DNA of 64,000 nt. Origin: Nodosilinea sp. E11. Lineage in GTDB: Bacteria > Cyanobacteriota > Cyanobacteriia > Phormidesmidales > Phormidesmidaceae. The notes under the pieces are model-generated. The model had not been told where the DNA came from. It made no database searches and saw only the letters and a list, made by a program, of their open reading frames with translations. Location: the NCBI RefSeq assembly GCF_032813545.1, contig NZ_CP136520.1, positions 3,094,001 through 3,158,000 of the forward strand. Reading direction: 5' to 3'. Shown piece by piece: positions 7,425-15,618 of the stretch; the first letter of the stretch is position 1; every line of letters begins with the position of its first letter. Made by a program: the position numbers and the translations under genes.

Positions 7425-9497
7425 TTAGGTGTGGGGTTCGCCAAACAGCACGAGAGAACAAGTGGCTTCGTCAATCACCTGGTGAGTGACATCGCTCACA
7501 GCCAACCCACCGGCGGTGCGCCGCCGCATCGATCGCAAGACAATCAAGTCGTGGTCGCGGGCAGTTTCAAGAATGATCTCGGCAGGGTTGTCGTGGATTT
7601 GGGTAATCAAGTTCCAGCTAATCTGGGGACCGCTGGCCATGACCTTGTTGAGGGCTGCTTCGAGGGCTTTGACTTGCTCGTCGGGGGTATGGCGATCGCA
7701 CACGTGCAGCAGCGTCACCGCAGCCTTGTGGGTATCGGCAAACATTTGGGCAAAGCGCACCGTCCGTGCCGCCTGGGGGGTAATGTTCTTCATCGGCACC
7801 AAAATGCGATGAATGTCGATCGGTTCGGCGAGCAGTCGGGCCACGGCTACCGGGCAGTGGCTTGACCAAAACACATCGTCCACCAGGGTGCCAAATAGCT
7901 TGGCCCGAAATCCCTGGCGGCTCCAGCCTAGCAAAATGAGACTGGCGTTTTGCTCACGGGCAGCGCGGGTAATGCCCTCTGACACGTCATCGTCGATGCG
8001 CAGCACCGAGTAGGCCTGGGCGTTAAACTCCTGGCTGAGGCTTTCGGCCTTTTGCAGCAGTTTGCGGCTCTGGCCCAAGGCATCGACCAAATTAGGATCA
8101 TCCATGTGCACATGGGCACGGGCCACGGTGACCGGGATGACATAGCCCCCTTCATGACTAGCCAGCAGAGCAGCCATTTCGATCAGGTATCGCTGAGTGA
8201 TGGGGTTATAGATCGGCACCACTACGGTAAACGGGCCGGTGATAGTCGAGTCAGCGCGGTTTTCGGGGGCAGATCCGTAGTCAAACCACAGAGAGGTTGA
8301 CTCAGGTCGAATTAGCTTAGGTGTCACCAGTCGTCCGGCAAAGCGGGAGGTTAGCAGTGGCCCGACCACTGAGGTGACCAGCATCATCACGATGACGGCG
8401 TTAAACTCTAGCTCGGAGATAATGCCTTGCTGTAGCCCTACTAAAGCGGCGGCCAAGGTAGCCGCTACCTGAGGCATCGACAGCGACCACATGGTCAAAA
8501 TTTGTGCCCAGCGGTAGCCAAAAAAGGGCTTGGTCACTAGGGCCGCCAAAAACTTGCTGGCGATTAGGGTGCTGGTCAGGGCCAGGGTAAAGGCCAGGTT
8601 GGTGGTAATTGACTCCATAAAGACCTGGAGGTTGAGCAGCAGCCCCATGCACACAAAGAAAAACGGGATGAACAGCACCCCGCCGACAAATTCCACCTTT
8701 TCTTTGACCGGGCCATGGCCGACTACGTCGTTGACCGCTAGCCCCGCCAAAAAGGCCCCCACAATTTTGTCTACGTTGATCAGCTGCGACCCCACCGCCG
8801 CTACAAACACCGCCGCCAGTACGAACAAAAACTGGTTGCCCTCGCGATCGCCGTTGCGCTTAAAGTACTGCTTGCCTGCCCAGTCAATGCCCACCAGCAC
8901 CGCCGTGGCAAACAGGCCCAGCATCACCAACTGGGTCACCACCGTTTGGGCCGAAAACTCACCGGCCTGGGCTGCCACACACATGGCCAACACCAGCAGC
9001 GCGCCAATATCGGTAAAAATTGTCGCCCCCACCGTGGCCGTGACTGAGGGTTCTTTGCTGATGCCTAGGCGCATCACAATCGGGTAGGCCAGCAGAGTGT
9101 GGGAAGCCAGCAATGAGCCGATCAGCACCGCCGCCACCCAGTCAAACCCAAAGGCCCGGCTGAGCAGCAGCCCCGCCGTTAGGGGCACCGCAAAGGTGGA
9201 AAAGCCAAACCCTAGAGAGCGGTTGCGGGTGCGCTTAAAGTCTTTGAGGTCGATTTCTAGCCCGGCTACAAACATCAGGTAGATTTTGCCCACGTCAGAA
9301 AGCAGGGTCTCGACCTCCCCAGCGGGGTTCAACAACCCCAGCACACTCGGGCCTAAAATTACCCCCGCTGCCAGCAGCCCCACCAGTCCCGGCAGCCGCA
9401 GCCGCTCAAAAATGGGCGGGATAATCAGCGTCACCAGCAGCAAAATTGTGAATGCGATGATCGGGCTGTTTGGCAATGTGCTTAAAAGTCCAACCAT
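7425..9497 (-). CDS. CPA2-type cation:proton antiporter with C-terminal Usp-like domains
   Basis: 690 residues from the ATG at 9497, which has AGGCGG nine bases upstream; an in-frame start at 9584 would add 29 residues lying inside a repeat and is unlikely. Residues 10-390 are a Na+/H+ exchanger domain with about 12 membrane helices, including LPGLVGLLAAGVILGPSVLG, FVAGLEIDLKDFKRTRN, LASHTLLAYPIVMRLG and ATIFTDIGALLVLAM, where the Thr-Asp pair lies at the usual ion-binding site. Residues 430-690 carry two universal-stress-protein-like repeats (GPFTVVVPIYNP..., IHRILVPMKNI...), probably cytoplasmic nucleotide-binding or regulatory modules. It exchanges Na+ or K+ for H+ and supports pH and ion balance. 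Antiporter-Usp fusions are common in cyanobacteria. The ion cannot be told from sequence. Confidence 0.93.
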   Translation of the reverse strand: MVGLLSTLPNSPIIAFTILLLVTLIIPPIFERLRLPGLVGLLAAGVILGPSVLGLLNPAGEVETLLSDVGKIYLMFVAGLEIDLKDFKRTRNRSLGFGFSTFAVPLTAGLLLSRAFGFDWVAAVLIGSLLASHTLLAYPIVMRLGISKEPSVTATVGATIFTDIGALLVLAMCVAAQAGEFSAQTVVTQLVMLGLFATAVLVGIDWAGKQYFKRNGDREGNQFLFVLAAVFVAAVGSQLINVDKIVGAFLAGLAVNDVVGHGPVKEKVEFVGGVLFIPFFFVCMGLLLNLQVFMESITTNLAFTLALTSTLIASKFLAALVTKPFFGYRWAQILTMWSLSMPQVAATLAAALVGLQQGIISELEFNAVIVMMLVTSVVGPLLTSRFAGRLVTPKLIRPESTSLWFDYGSAPENRADSTITGPFTVVVPIYNPITQRYLIEMAALLASHEGGYVIPVTVARAHVHMDDPNLVDALGQSRKLLQKAESLSQEFNAQAYSVLRIDDDVSEGITRAAREQNASLILLGWSRQGFRAKLFGTLVDDVFWSSHCPVAVARLLAEPIDIHRILVPMKNITPQAARTVRFAQMFADTHKAAVTLLHVCDRHTPDEQVKALEAALNKVMASGPQISWNLITQIHDNPAEIILETARDHDLIVLRSMRRRTAGGLAVSDVTHQVIDEATCSLVLFGEPHT

Positions 9498-9524
9498 AGC
9501 GCCGCCTCTACAACAACTGGTCTG

Positions 9525-9631
9525 ATACCAAATCCGACCCACAAAACACCGATTTGAAACCGATACCTCGTAGGGGCATTGCACTGCAATGCCCCTACAA
9601 ATCGGGGGTAGACAGATTAGGATTTGGTCTT
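9525..9631. repeat. MITE-like palindromic repeat, family 2, copy 1
   Basis: The core 9570-9598 is a perfect inverted repeat: two 14-base arms starting GTAGGGGCATTGCA and one central base. Outer inverted repeats ACCAAATCC (9527-9535) and GGATTTGGT (9620-9628) frame it, giving a ~105-bp hairpin element. The same core style and the adjoining AAATCGGGGGT recur at 51948, and a related GTAGGGGC palindrome occurs at 62744. It lies just upstream of the antiporter start. Confidence 0.8.
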
Positions 9632-9684
9632 AGCTCTAAGCCTATGCCATTTGAGTCGTTCTCTTTGGCTGCCGCGATCGCAGC

Positions 9685-10980
9685 CTAGATTCCCAGGCGT
9701 TGGTAGACCTGATCGAGGTTGCGCAGGTGGCGATCGGGGTCAAAGCAGGTGGCGATCTCCGCTGGGGAGAGGTTGGCCTTGACGCGATCGTCGGCCTCAA
9801 TCAGGTGGCGAAAATTGCCGTTGTCGGTGTTCCAGGCCTGGTGGGCGCACGACTGCACAATGGCGTAGGCCTCTTCGCGGGCCAACCCCTTGTCAACCAG
9901 CGCCAGCATCACCCCTTGGCTAAAGACTACGCCGCCGTAGACGTTCATATTGCGGGCCATATTTTCGGGGTAGACCAGCAGATTTTTAATCAGCCCGGTG
10001 GTTTCAACCAGCATAAAGTGGGTGAGAATGCAGCTGTCGGGAAAGGCCACCCGCTCAACCGAACTGTGGGAGATATCCCGCTCGTGCCACAGGGCCACGT
10101 TCTCTAGCGCCGCCATCGCGTTGCCCCGCAAAATTCTAGCCATCCCCGTCAACCGCTCTGAGCGAATGGGGTTGCGTTTGTGGGGCATGGCCGACGAGCC
10201 CTTTTGCTTCTTAGAGAAAAACTCCTCCACTTCCAGCACATCGCTGCGCTGGAGATTGCGAATTTCTACGGCGAACCGCTCAATCGAGGCTCCCAATAGC
10301 GCCAGCGCATTCATAAACTCAGCGTGAATATCGCGAGAAATGACCTGGGTGGAAGCCGTATCGGGACGCAGCCCCAAATTTTGGCAGGCCAGCGCCTCGA
10401 TTTTGGGGTCAATGTTGGCGTAGGTGCCTACCGCGCCGGAGATTTTGCCCACGGCGATCGCATCTTGTAGATGGGCCAACCGCTCCCGGTGGCGCAGCAT
10501 CTCAGCCAGCCAGCCAGCCAGCTTAAAGCCAAAGGTAATCGGTTCGGCGTGAATGCCGTGGGAACGACCGATCATCACCGTATCGCGGTGCTCCTGGGCC
10601 TTGTAGCGAATCGCCTGAATCAAGTTCTCCACGTGGGTCATAATCACCTGAAGACTGTCGACCATCTGCAGCGACAGCGCCGTATCCAGCATGTCAGAGC
10701 TGGTCATGCCCAGGTGAATGTAGCGCCCCGCATCGCCCACGTACTCATTGACGTTAGTGAGAAAGGCAATCACATCGTGGCGTACCTCAGCTTCGATCTC
10801 GAGAATGCGCTTGGGGTCAAACTTGGCTTTGGCCTTGATTTCGTCTACGGCCTCTTGGGGAATGTAGCCCAGTTCGGCCTGGGCTTCGCACACCGCAATT
10901 TCGACCCGCAGCCAGGTCTTAAACTTGTAGTCGTCGGTCCAGAGGTCGCCCATTTCGGGCAGGGTGTAGCGTTCAATCAA
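9685..10980 (-). CDS. purB: Adenylosuccinate lyase
   Basis: 431 residues, the normal length of bacterial PurB. The fumarase/aspartase-superfamily signature GSSAMPHKRNP is at residues 261-271, with the mobile catalytic Ser in it. GRSHGIHAEP at 138-147 holds His141, equivalent to the general acid in Bacillus PurB. YIHLGMTSSDMLDTA near residue 87 contributes to the substrate pocket. The enzyme removes fumarate from SAICAR and from adenylosuccinate, serving both the IMP pathway and the IMP-to-AMP step, as a homotetramer in the cytosol. The start MIERYTLPEMG is the canonical PurB N-terminus. It stands alone; purE lies 45 kb away, so the purine genes are dispersed, as is usual in cyanobacteria. Confidence 0.97.
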   Translation of the reverse strand: MIERYTLPEMGDLWTDDYKFKTWLRVEIAVCEAQAELGYIPQEAVDEIKAKAKFDPKRILEIEAEVRHDVIAFLTNVNEYVGDAGRYIHLGMTSSDMLDTALSLQMVDSLQVIMTHVENLIQAIRYKAQEHRDTVMIGRSHGIHAEPITFGFKLAGWLAEMLRHRERLAHLQDAIAVGKISGAVGTYANIDPKIEALACQNLGLRPDTASTQVISRDIHAEFMNALALLGASIERFAVEIRNLQRSDVLEVEEFFSKKQKGSSAMPHKRNPIRSERLTGMARILRGNAMAALENVALWHERDISHSSVERVAFPDSCILTHFMLVETTGLIKNLLVYPENMARNMNVYGGVVFSQGVMLALVDKGLAREEAYAIVQSCAHQAWNTDNGNFRHLIEADDRVKANLSPAEIATCFDPDRHLRNLDQVYQRLGI

Positions 10981-11128
10981 GGCTTTGGTCTGAATACAAC
11001 CGTCCCATTCTACCCGGCCACCCCAGGCTGTGGAAAATCACCGCCCGATCTTGACCTTGAAAGGTGGGTCAGGGGGGATGCTCGCTCCCGACCCACCTTA
11101 GAATCTCCCCAGCGATTGACTAGGCGAT

Positions 11129-14100
11129 CTACTGGAGCCGCTGCACATTTTGCTGAGCGTAGGCCAAATTGGGCTGGTACTCTACGGCCTTTTGCTGGGC
11201 GATCGCATAGTTGGGGTCAGTCTCGGGCACCTGCTGCATCAGGGCAATCGAGCTGGCCCAAGCGTCGGCTACGGCCTGCCAGTCAGCCGCCGTATTGGCA
11301 GTTTGAGCCTGGTTCGCGGCAGCCTGAGCCGCATTGACGGCCTGCCTAAAGAGGTCGGCCTCTTCTACCGCTGCCGGGTCAACTGGGGCGGGGGCGGGCG
11401 CCTCACCATCAGGGGCGGGGGCCTCACCACCCGGATCAGGGGTGGTAGGCTCAATGACCGCCGGGTCGCCGTCCCCAGGGGTAGGCTGTTGTGGGCGTCC
11501 CAGCAGGCTGTTGAGCAATAGCCCCGCCAATACCAGCGCCACGGCCCCCAGACCCAGCCCTAAAATTAACCGCATGGGCAGACCAGACCCCCCTGAGCGG
11601 CGCCCACGGCCATCGTCGTTAAACTGATCAGGAGCTAGCGAGACGTGGGTAGAGGGGTCTGAGCCAAATTCTTGAATGAAATCGTCGGTGGCGTCGGGTT
11701 CGTCATCAATGACTGCCGTTCCATTCGGAATGAAGCCGTTTGTCTCGGGGCGATCGCTAAACACGTCAGCATCAAACGCCCCGTCGTCAAACCCCTCATC
11801 ATCAAACCCTGCGTCGTCTATGCTGCGATCGCTAAAGTCTGCTTCACCAAAAGCCGGATCGCTAAACGCTGTATCCCCAAAGCCCTGCGATTCAAAACCC
11901 TCGTTGCTAAAGTCTGCTTCACCAAAACCAGGGGGCTTTAACTCATCGCCACCCCATTCGACCGATTCAAGCGCCAGCTCTTCGGCAGCGGCATTATCGA
12001 CCAATCGATCTGACGTTGGGTCAGCCGCTACGTAGATGTCAGGCGGCTCAAAGGCCAACTCATCGCTATAGTGACCCTGTTCTCCTAAGTCACCGTCAAA
12101 CCTCAGATCATCGGCGGGGGCATAGTCACCCCCCACAGTTTGATCTAGCTCCATAGTGGCAAAGGGCATATCAGCATCGGCCTCAAAGCCAAAGGCATCA
12201 GCCGTGCCTGCCTCTGCATCTAGCTCCAGGGTATCAATGCTAGTGAGCGTTTCGTCATCGGCCAAAAAGGCGTCAACTTCGAAGGGGTTAGGCGTGGCAT
12301 AGGCGCTGTCATCGAAATCGGCGGACGGGTCAAGCACCAAGCTGGGGTCAAAGTCCCCTGCTGATTCATCCCAGGAGGCGAAATCTGTGCTGCCGGGGTC
12401 AAAAACCTCAGCCTCAAACCCAGATGACTCGAAACCGAGCAGATCAGGGGACAGATCGTTGGGAGTAGTCAACTCCTCCCCATCGATCAACGGCATCTCA
12501 AACGATTCAGAAGATAGATCGGCATCGGCGACATCGAGATCAAAGTCAGTGGTGCCCTCGTCACCCAACTCTTCAACGCCTGCCCAATTCTCATCGGTAT
12601 CAAAGGCCATGTTGAGTTCTGTGCTCCCAGCCTCTGCCACTAGGCTATTGGGTTCAGCCGCTAGGTCAAGATCGGCGGCGGCCCCCAAGTCTTCGAAGGC
12701 TAGATCGTCTGGCACTAACAGTTCGGGAGGTAGGTCTTCTAGACCTGGGTCGAACGGGCCTGTGGTGGCATCGGTAGAGAGTCCGAGGTCAGAAAAGTCC
12801 GCATCGTTTGAGGTGGCTGCTTCTAGGTCAAATTCTTCGGTATCAAATCCCTCAGGTTCAAATCCCTCGGGTTCAAACTCTCCAAGTTCGAATCCTTCAG
12901 GTTCAAATCCTTCCGGTTCGAATTCTGCAGGTTCGGGCTCGTCGGTATCCCATCCTCCAACCGCCGAAGAATTGAGGTCTAGATCTAGACCCTGGCCATC
13001 GATGTCTAGATTGTCAGCGCCCATGTCGCTGAGGTTTAGATCATTGGAGTCGAGATCAGTGGGGTCGAGATTGTCGGAACTTGAGCTGTCAGCAGTCAAG
13101 TCGTCAAAGCCTAGGTTGTCAAAGCCCAGGTCGTCGGCAGGCGCGTCTAGATTGATCGGGTCACTGGGGGCATCGGACTCTAGCTCGAAGCCGTTGTCAA
13201 AGGCAGACATATCATCGATCGCCGGAAAATCGGCATCCTCCGACCAGGGGCTACTAACCCCTGGCACATCAGGGGCCGCATCGAAAGATAGGGCAGCGTT
13301 ATCCTCGCTATCGCCCCACAGATCATCTAGATCGTCACTAACGTCGGGCGCAGTGGCTGGCGCAGCCGGAGTCTCAAGGTCAAAGTCGATGCCGTCTAGC
13401 TCTACAGTGGCCGCGTCATCGGCTGCCATCAGATCGGCCTCGTCAGCCTCTTCACCTAAACCCAGAATAGCGTCAGCATCAAAATCGAAACCTAGATCAG
13501 TCGTAGACTCACTCGGATCGTCCTGATCAAAGCTCAAATCTAAGTCAGAAGTGCCATCATCAACATTTGAATCGAAGTCGAGAGCGGTGGCCTCGCTATT
13601 GTCAGCAGAGGCCTCGGTCAGGTTTAGATCAAGGTCGGGGGCAGCCTCGTCAAAACCTAAATCAAAGTCCAGGGCGTCAGTCGAGCTAACTCCAGATGGA
13701 TCTTCAGAGGGATCTTCGGTTAGACCCAGACCCAGATCCTCTACAGCCGTCGCTGCCGAATCATCCTCTAAGCTCAGATCAAAATCGAGCGTTGCCGCAG
13801 TTGTCTCGGCGGGGGCATTGTCGAACTCTAGGTCGAGATCAAAGTTGTCGTCGGTGAGATCCGCAGCTGATTCATCAACTAGATCCAGGTCTGCATTTCC
13901 AGGGGTATCCCCTAACCCCAGACCCACCTCTAAATCGTTGGACGAGGTAGCCTCAGCAGACGCATCGCCCAGCGCCAGGTCGAGATCAAAGTCGTCACTA
14001 GCCGCGTCACTGGGGCCTTCCCCTAGGTCCATGGCAAAATCGAGGTCGTCGGCAGCGTTCACTTCAGGCGCATCGCCCAAGGCCAGGTCCAGATCAAAGT

Positions 14101-15490
14101 CGTCACTAGCCACATCACCGGGCGCATCACTGGGGGCTTGCCCTAGGTCCATGGCCAAATCGAGGTCGTCGGCAGCGTTCACTTCAGGCGCATCGCCCAA
14201 GGCCAGGTCGAGATCAAAGTCGTCACTAGCCGCATCACCGGTCGCATCGCCGGGGGTTTGCCCTAGGTCCATAGCAAAATCGAGGTCGTCGGCAGCGTTC
14301 ACTTCAGGCGCATCGCCCAAGGCCAGGTCGAGATCAAAGTCGTTACTAGCCGCATCACCGGTCGCATCACTGGGGTTTTGCCCTAAGTCCATGGCAAAAT
14401 CGAAGTCGTCGGCAGCGTTCACTTCAGGCGCATCGCCCAAGGCCAGGTCAAGATCAAAGTCGTCACTAGCCGCGTCACTGGGGCCTTCCCCTAAGTCCAT
14501 GGCAAAATCGAAGTCGTCGGCAGTGTTTACTTCAGGTGCATCGCCTAAGGCCAGGTCGAGATCAAAGTCGTCATTGGTTGCATCACCGGTTGTATTGCTG
14601 GGGTCTTGTCCTAGGCCCATGGCGAAGTCGAAGTCGTCGGCAGCGTTAGCCGTAGGCGCGTTGTCCAATGCCAGATCAAGATCAAAGTCGTCACTAGCCG
14701 CGACACCGGTCGCATCACTTGGGGTTTCCCCTAGCTGATCAAAGTCGAAGTCGGCGGCAGGGGAAGTTGCATCGGCGGTATTATCTAACCCCAGATCGAA
14801 ACTCAGGTCAGCATCGGTAGCCGTATCGTCTAATCCCAAATCGAAATCTAGGTCGGCATTGGCATCGGGGCTAGTGCCAGTGTCGGCAAGGTCAAAGTCG
14901 CTGGTGCTATCGGCAAAGTTTAGATCAAAATCAGCGGTAGACCCGAGTCCGCCATCGTCGCCAAAGCCCAGATCAAGTTCCTCTCCGTTGAGGTTGCCAC
15001 CCAGGGCAGTGTCAAAATCTCCCAGGTCTAGATCGAGGTTGTCAGCAGGGTTTAGATCGAACCCTAGATCTAGATCGGCGTCAGTGCTGTCAGCAGTGTT
15101 TAGATCAAACCCGAGGTCTAGGTCAGGTGCGGCAGCTGTATTCGCGAGATCAAGATCTAGAGTGAAGTCGTCAGCGACGGCGGGGGCAACATCGTGCAGC
15201 ACCAGGTCTTCGCTCCACGCACTGGTGTCAGTGCCGATCTGTTTGCCACTCACAATCAGATGGTGAACAGCGGCTAGCTCTAGGCCAGTAATGCCTTTTT
15301 TAACGTAGGCCACCAGATCGTCCTGGTTGGGCACTTGGGCACTCTCCAGGCTAACCCGCAGGATATTCTCCTGCTGAGCCACATAGGCTGTAATGCCCTG
15401 GGCCTCTAGGTGGCGATTCATCAGAGCCGCGATCGCATCTGGGTTGCCCTGGCGGGCCATTTGCAGAACATTGGGGGGCGTATTAGACAT
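11129..15490 (-). CDS. Giant Asp-rich repeat protein with one C-terminal membrane helix
   Basis: 1453 residues. Residues 1-98 form a folded-looking domain (QMARQGNPDAIAALMNRHLE...VAYVKKGITGLELAAVHHLI). Residues 100-1290 are low complexity, dominated by Asp, Leu, Phe and Ala, with alternating Asp/hydrophobic runs such as DFDLDLALGDA. Within this, residues ~265-510 are seven tandem units of 40 (some 36) residues. Two tracts with period five centred on Phe occur near residues 845-882 (EPEGF repeats) and 1180-1250 (ADFSN, EGFES, QGFGD...). A single membrane helix follows at about 1307-1330 (LILGLGLGAVALVLAGLLLN), then a Pro-rich linker and a ~75-residue Ala/Gln-rich helical C-terminus. No signal peptide, so the acidic part is probably cytoplasmic with the C-terminus outside. 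Function unknown; cation binding or condensate formation are possible inferences. Confidence 0.9.
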   Translation of the reverse strand: MSNTPPNVLQMARQGNPDAIAALMNRHLEAQGITAYVAQQENILRVSLESAQVPNQDDLVAYVKKGITGLELAAVHHLIVSGKQIGTDTSAWSEDLVLHDVAPAVADDFTLDLDLANTAAAPDLDLGFDLNTADSTDADLDLGFDLNPADNLDLDLGDFDTALGGNLNGEELDLGFGDDGGLGSTADFDLNFADSTSDFDLADTGTSPDANADLDFDLGLDDTATDADLSFDLGLDNTADATSPAADFDFDQLGETPSDATGVAASDDFDLDLALDNAPTANAADDFDFAMGLGQDPSNTTGDATNDDFDLDLALGDAPEVNTADDFDFAMDLGEGPSDAASDDFDLDLALGDAPEVNAADDFDFAMDLGQNPSDATGDAASNDFDLDLALGDAPEVNAADDLDFAMDLGQTPGDATGDAASDDFDLDLALGDAPEVNAADDLDLAMDLGQAPSDAPGDVASDDFDLDLALGDAPEVNAADDLDFAMDLGEGPSDAASDDFDLDLALGDASAEATSSNDLEVGLGLGDTPGNADLDLVDESAADLTDDNFDLDLEFDNAPAETTAATLDFDLSLEDDSAATAVEDLGLGLTEDPSEDPSGVSSTDALDFDLGFDEAAPDLDLNLTEASADNSEATALDFDSNVDDGTSDLDLSFDQDDPSESTTDLGFDFDADAILGLGEEADEADLMAADDAATVELDGIDFDLETPAAPATAPDVSDDLDDLWGDSEDNAALSFDAAPDVPGVSSPWSEDADFPAIDDMSAFDNGFELESDAPSDPINLDAPADDLGFDNLGFDDLTADSSSSDNLDPTDLDSNDLNLSDMGADNLDIDGQGLDLDLNSSAVGGWDTDEPEPAEFEPEGFEPEGFELGEFEPEGFEPEGFDTEEFDLEAATSNDADFSDLGLSTDATTGPFDPGLEDLPPELLVPDDLAFEDLGAAADLDLAAEPNSLVAEAGSTELNMAFDTDENWAGVEELGDEGTTDFDLDVADADLSSESFEMPLIDGEELTTPNDLSPDLLGFESSGFEAEVFDPGSTDFASWDESAGDFDPSLVLDPSADFDDSAYATPNPFEVDAFLADDETLTSIDTLELDAEAGTADAFGFEADADMPFATMELDQTVGGDYAPADDLRFDGDLGEQGHYSDELAFEPPDIYVAADPTSDRLVDNAAAEELALESVEWGGDELKPPGFGEADFSNEGFESQGFGDTAFSDPAFGEADFSDRSIDDAGFDDEGFDDGAFDADVFSDRPETNGFIPNGTAVIDDEPDATDDFIQEFGSDPSTHVSLAPDQFNDDGRGRRSGGSGLPMRLILGLGLGAVALVLAGLLLNSLLGRPQQPTPGDGDPAVIEPTTPDPGGEAPAPDGEAPAPAPVDPAAVEEADLFRQAVNAAQAAANQAQTANTAADWQAVADAWASSIALMQQVPETDPNYAIAQQKAVEYQPNLAYAQQNVQRLQ
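13970..14692 (-). repeat. 120-bp tandem repeats inside the Asp-rich gene
   Basis: Blocks beginning at 14041, 14161, 14281 and 14401 are nearly identical over 120 bases. Related flanking units of 108 or 120 bases bring the array to about seven copies, each encoding 36-40 residues (DDFDLDLALGDAPEVNAADD plus a variable half). Unit lengths are always multiples of three, so gain or loss of units keeps the frame. The high nucleotide identity between units points to recent amplification. Confidence 0.9.
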
Positions 15491-15618
15491 AGGGGTCTAT
15501 TGAATTCGATGAATTCAGCGCACAGGCCGGAGAATTCCCTATAGTATGCCCGCGGTGGCTGATATTGACACATCATCCTGTAACCGCGTGTAAACCGGCT
15601 CTAATGTCACCCCAAATG

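Noticed and set aside
10471-11337. 288-codon plus-strand frame opposite purB and the end of the Asp-rich gene
   Set aside because: Spans two unrelated genes on the other strand and has no family resemblance.
12830-12930. GGTTCAAATCC and GTTCGAATCC sequences resembling tRNA T-loops
   Set aside because: They are the complement of repeated GF-EPE codons in the Asp-rich gene; no cloverleaf can be formed around them.
12387-14738. Two long plus-strand open frames (379 and 395 codons, Ser/Lys/Arg-rich) opposite the Asp-rich gene
   Set aside because: They are the complement of GAT/GAC and GCC-rich codons, which rarely produce stops in that frame; their composition mirrors the repeats and they lack ribosome binding sites.
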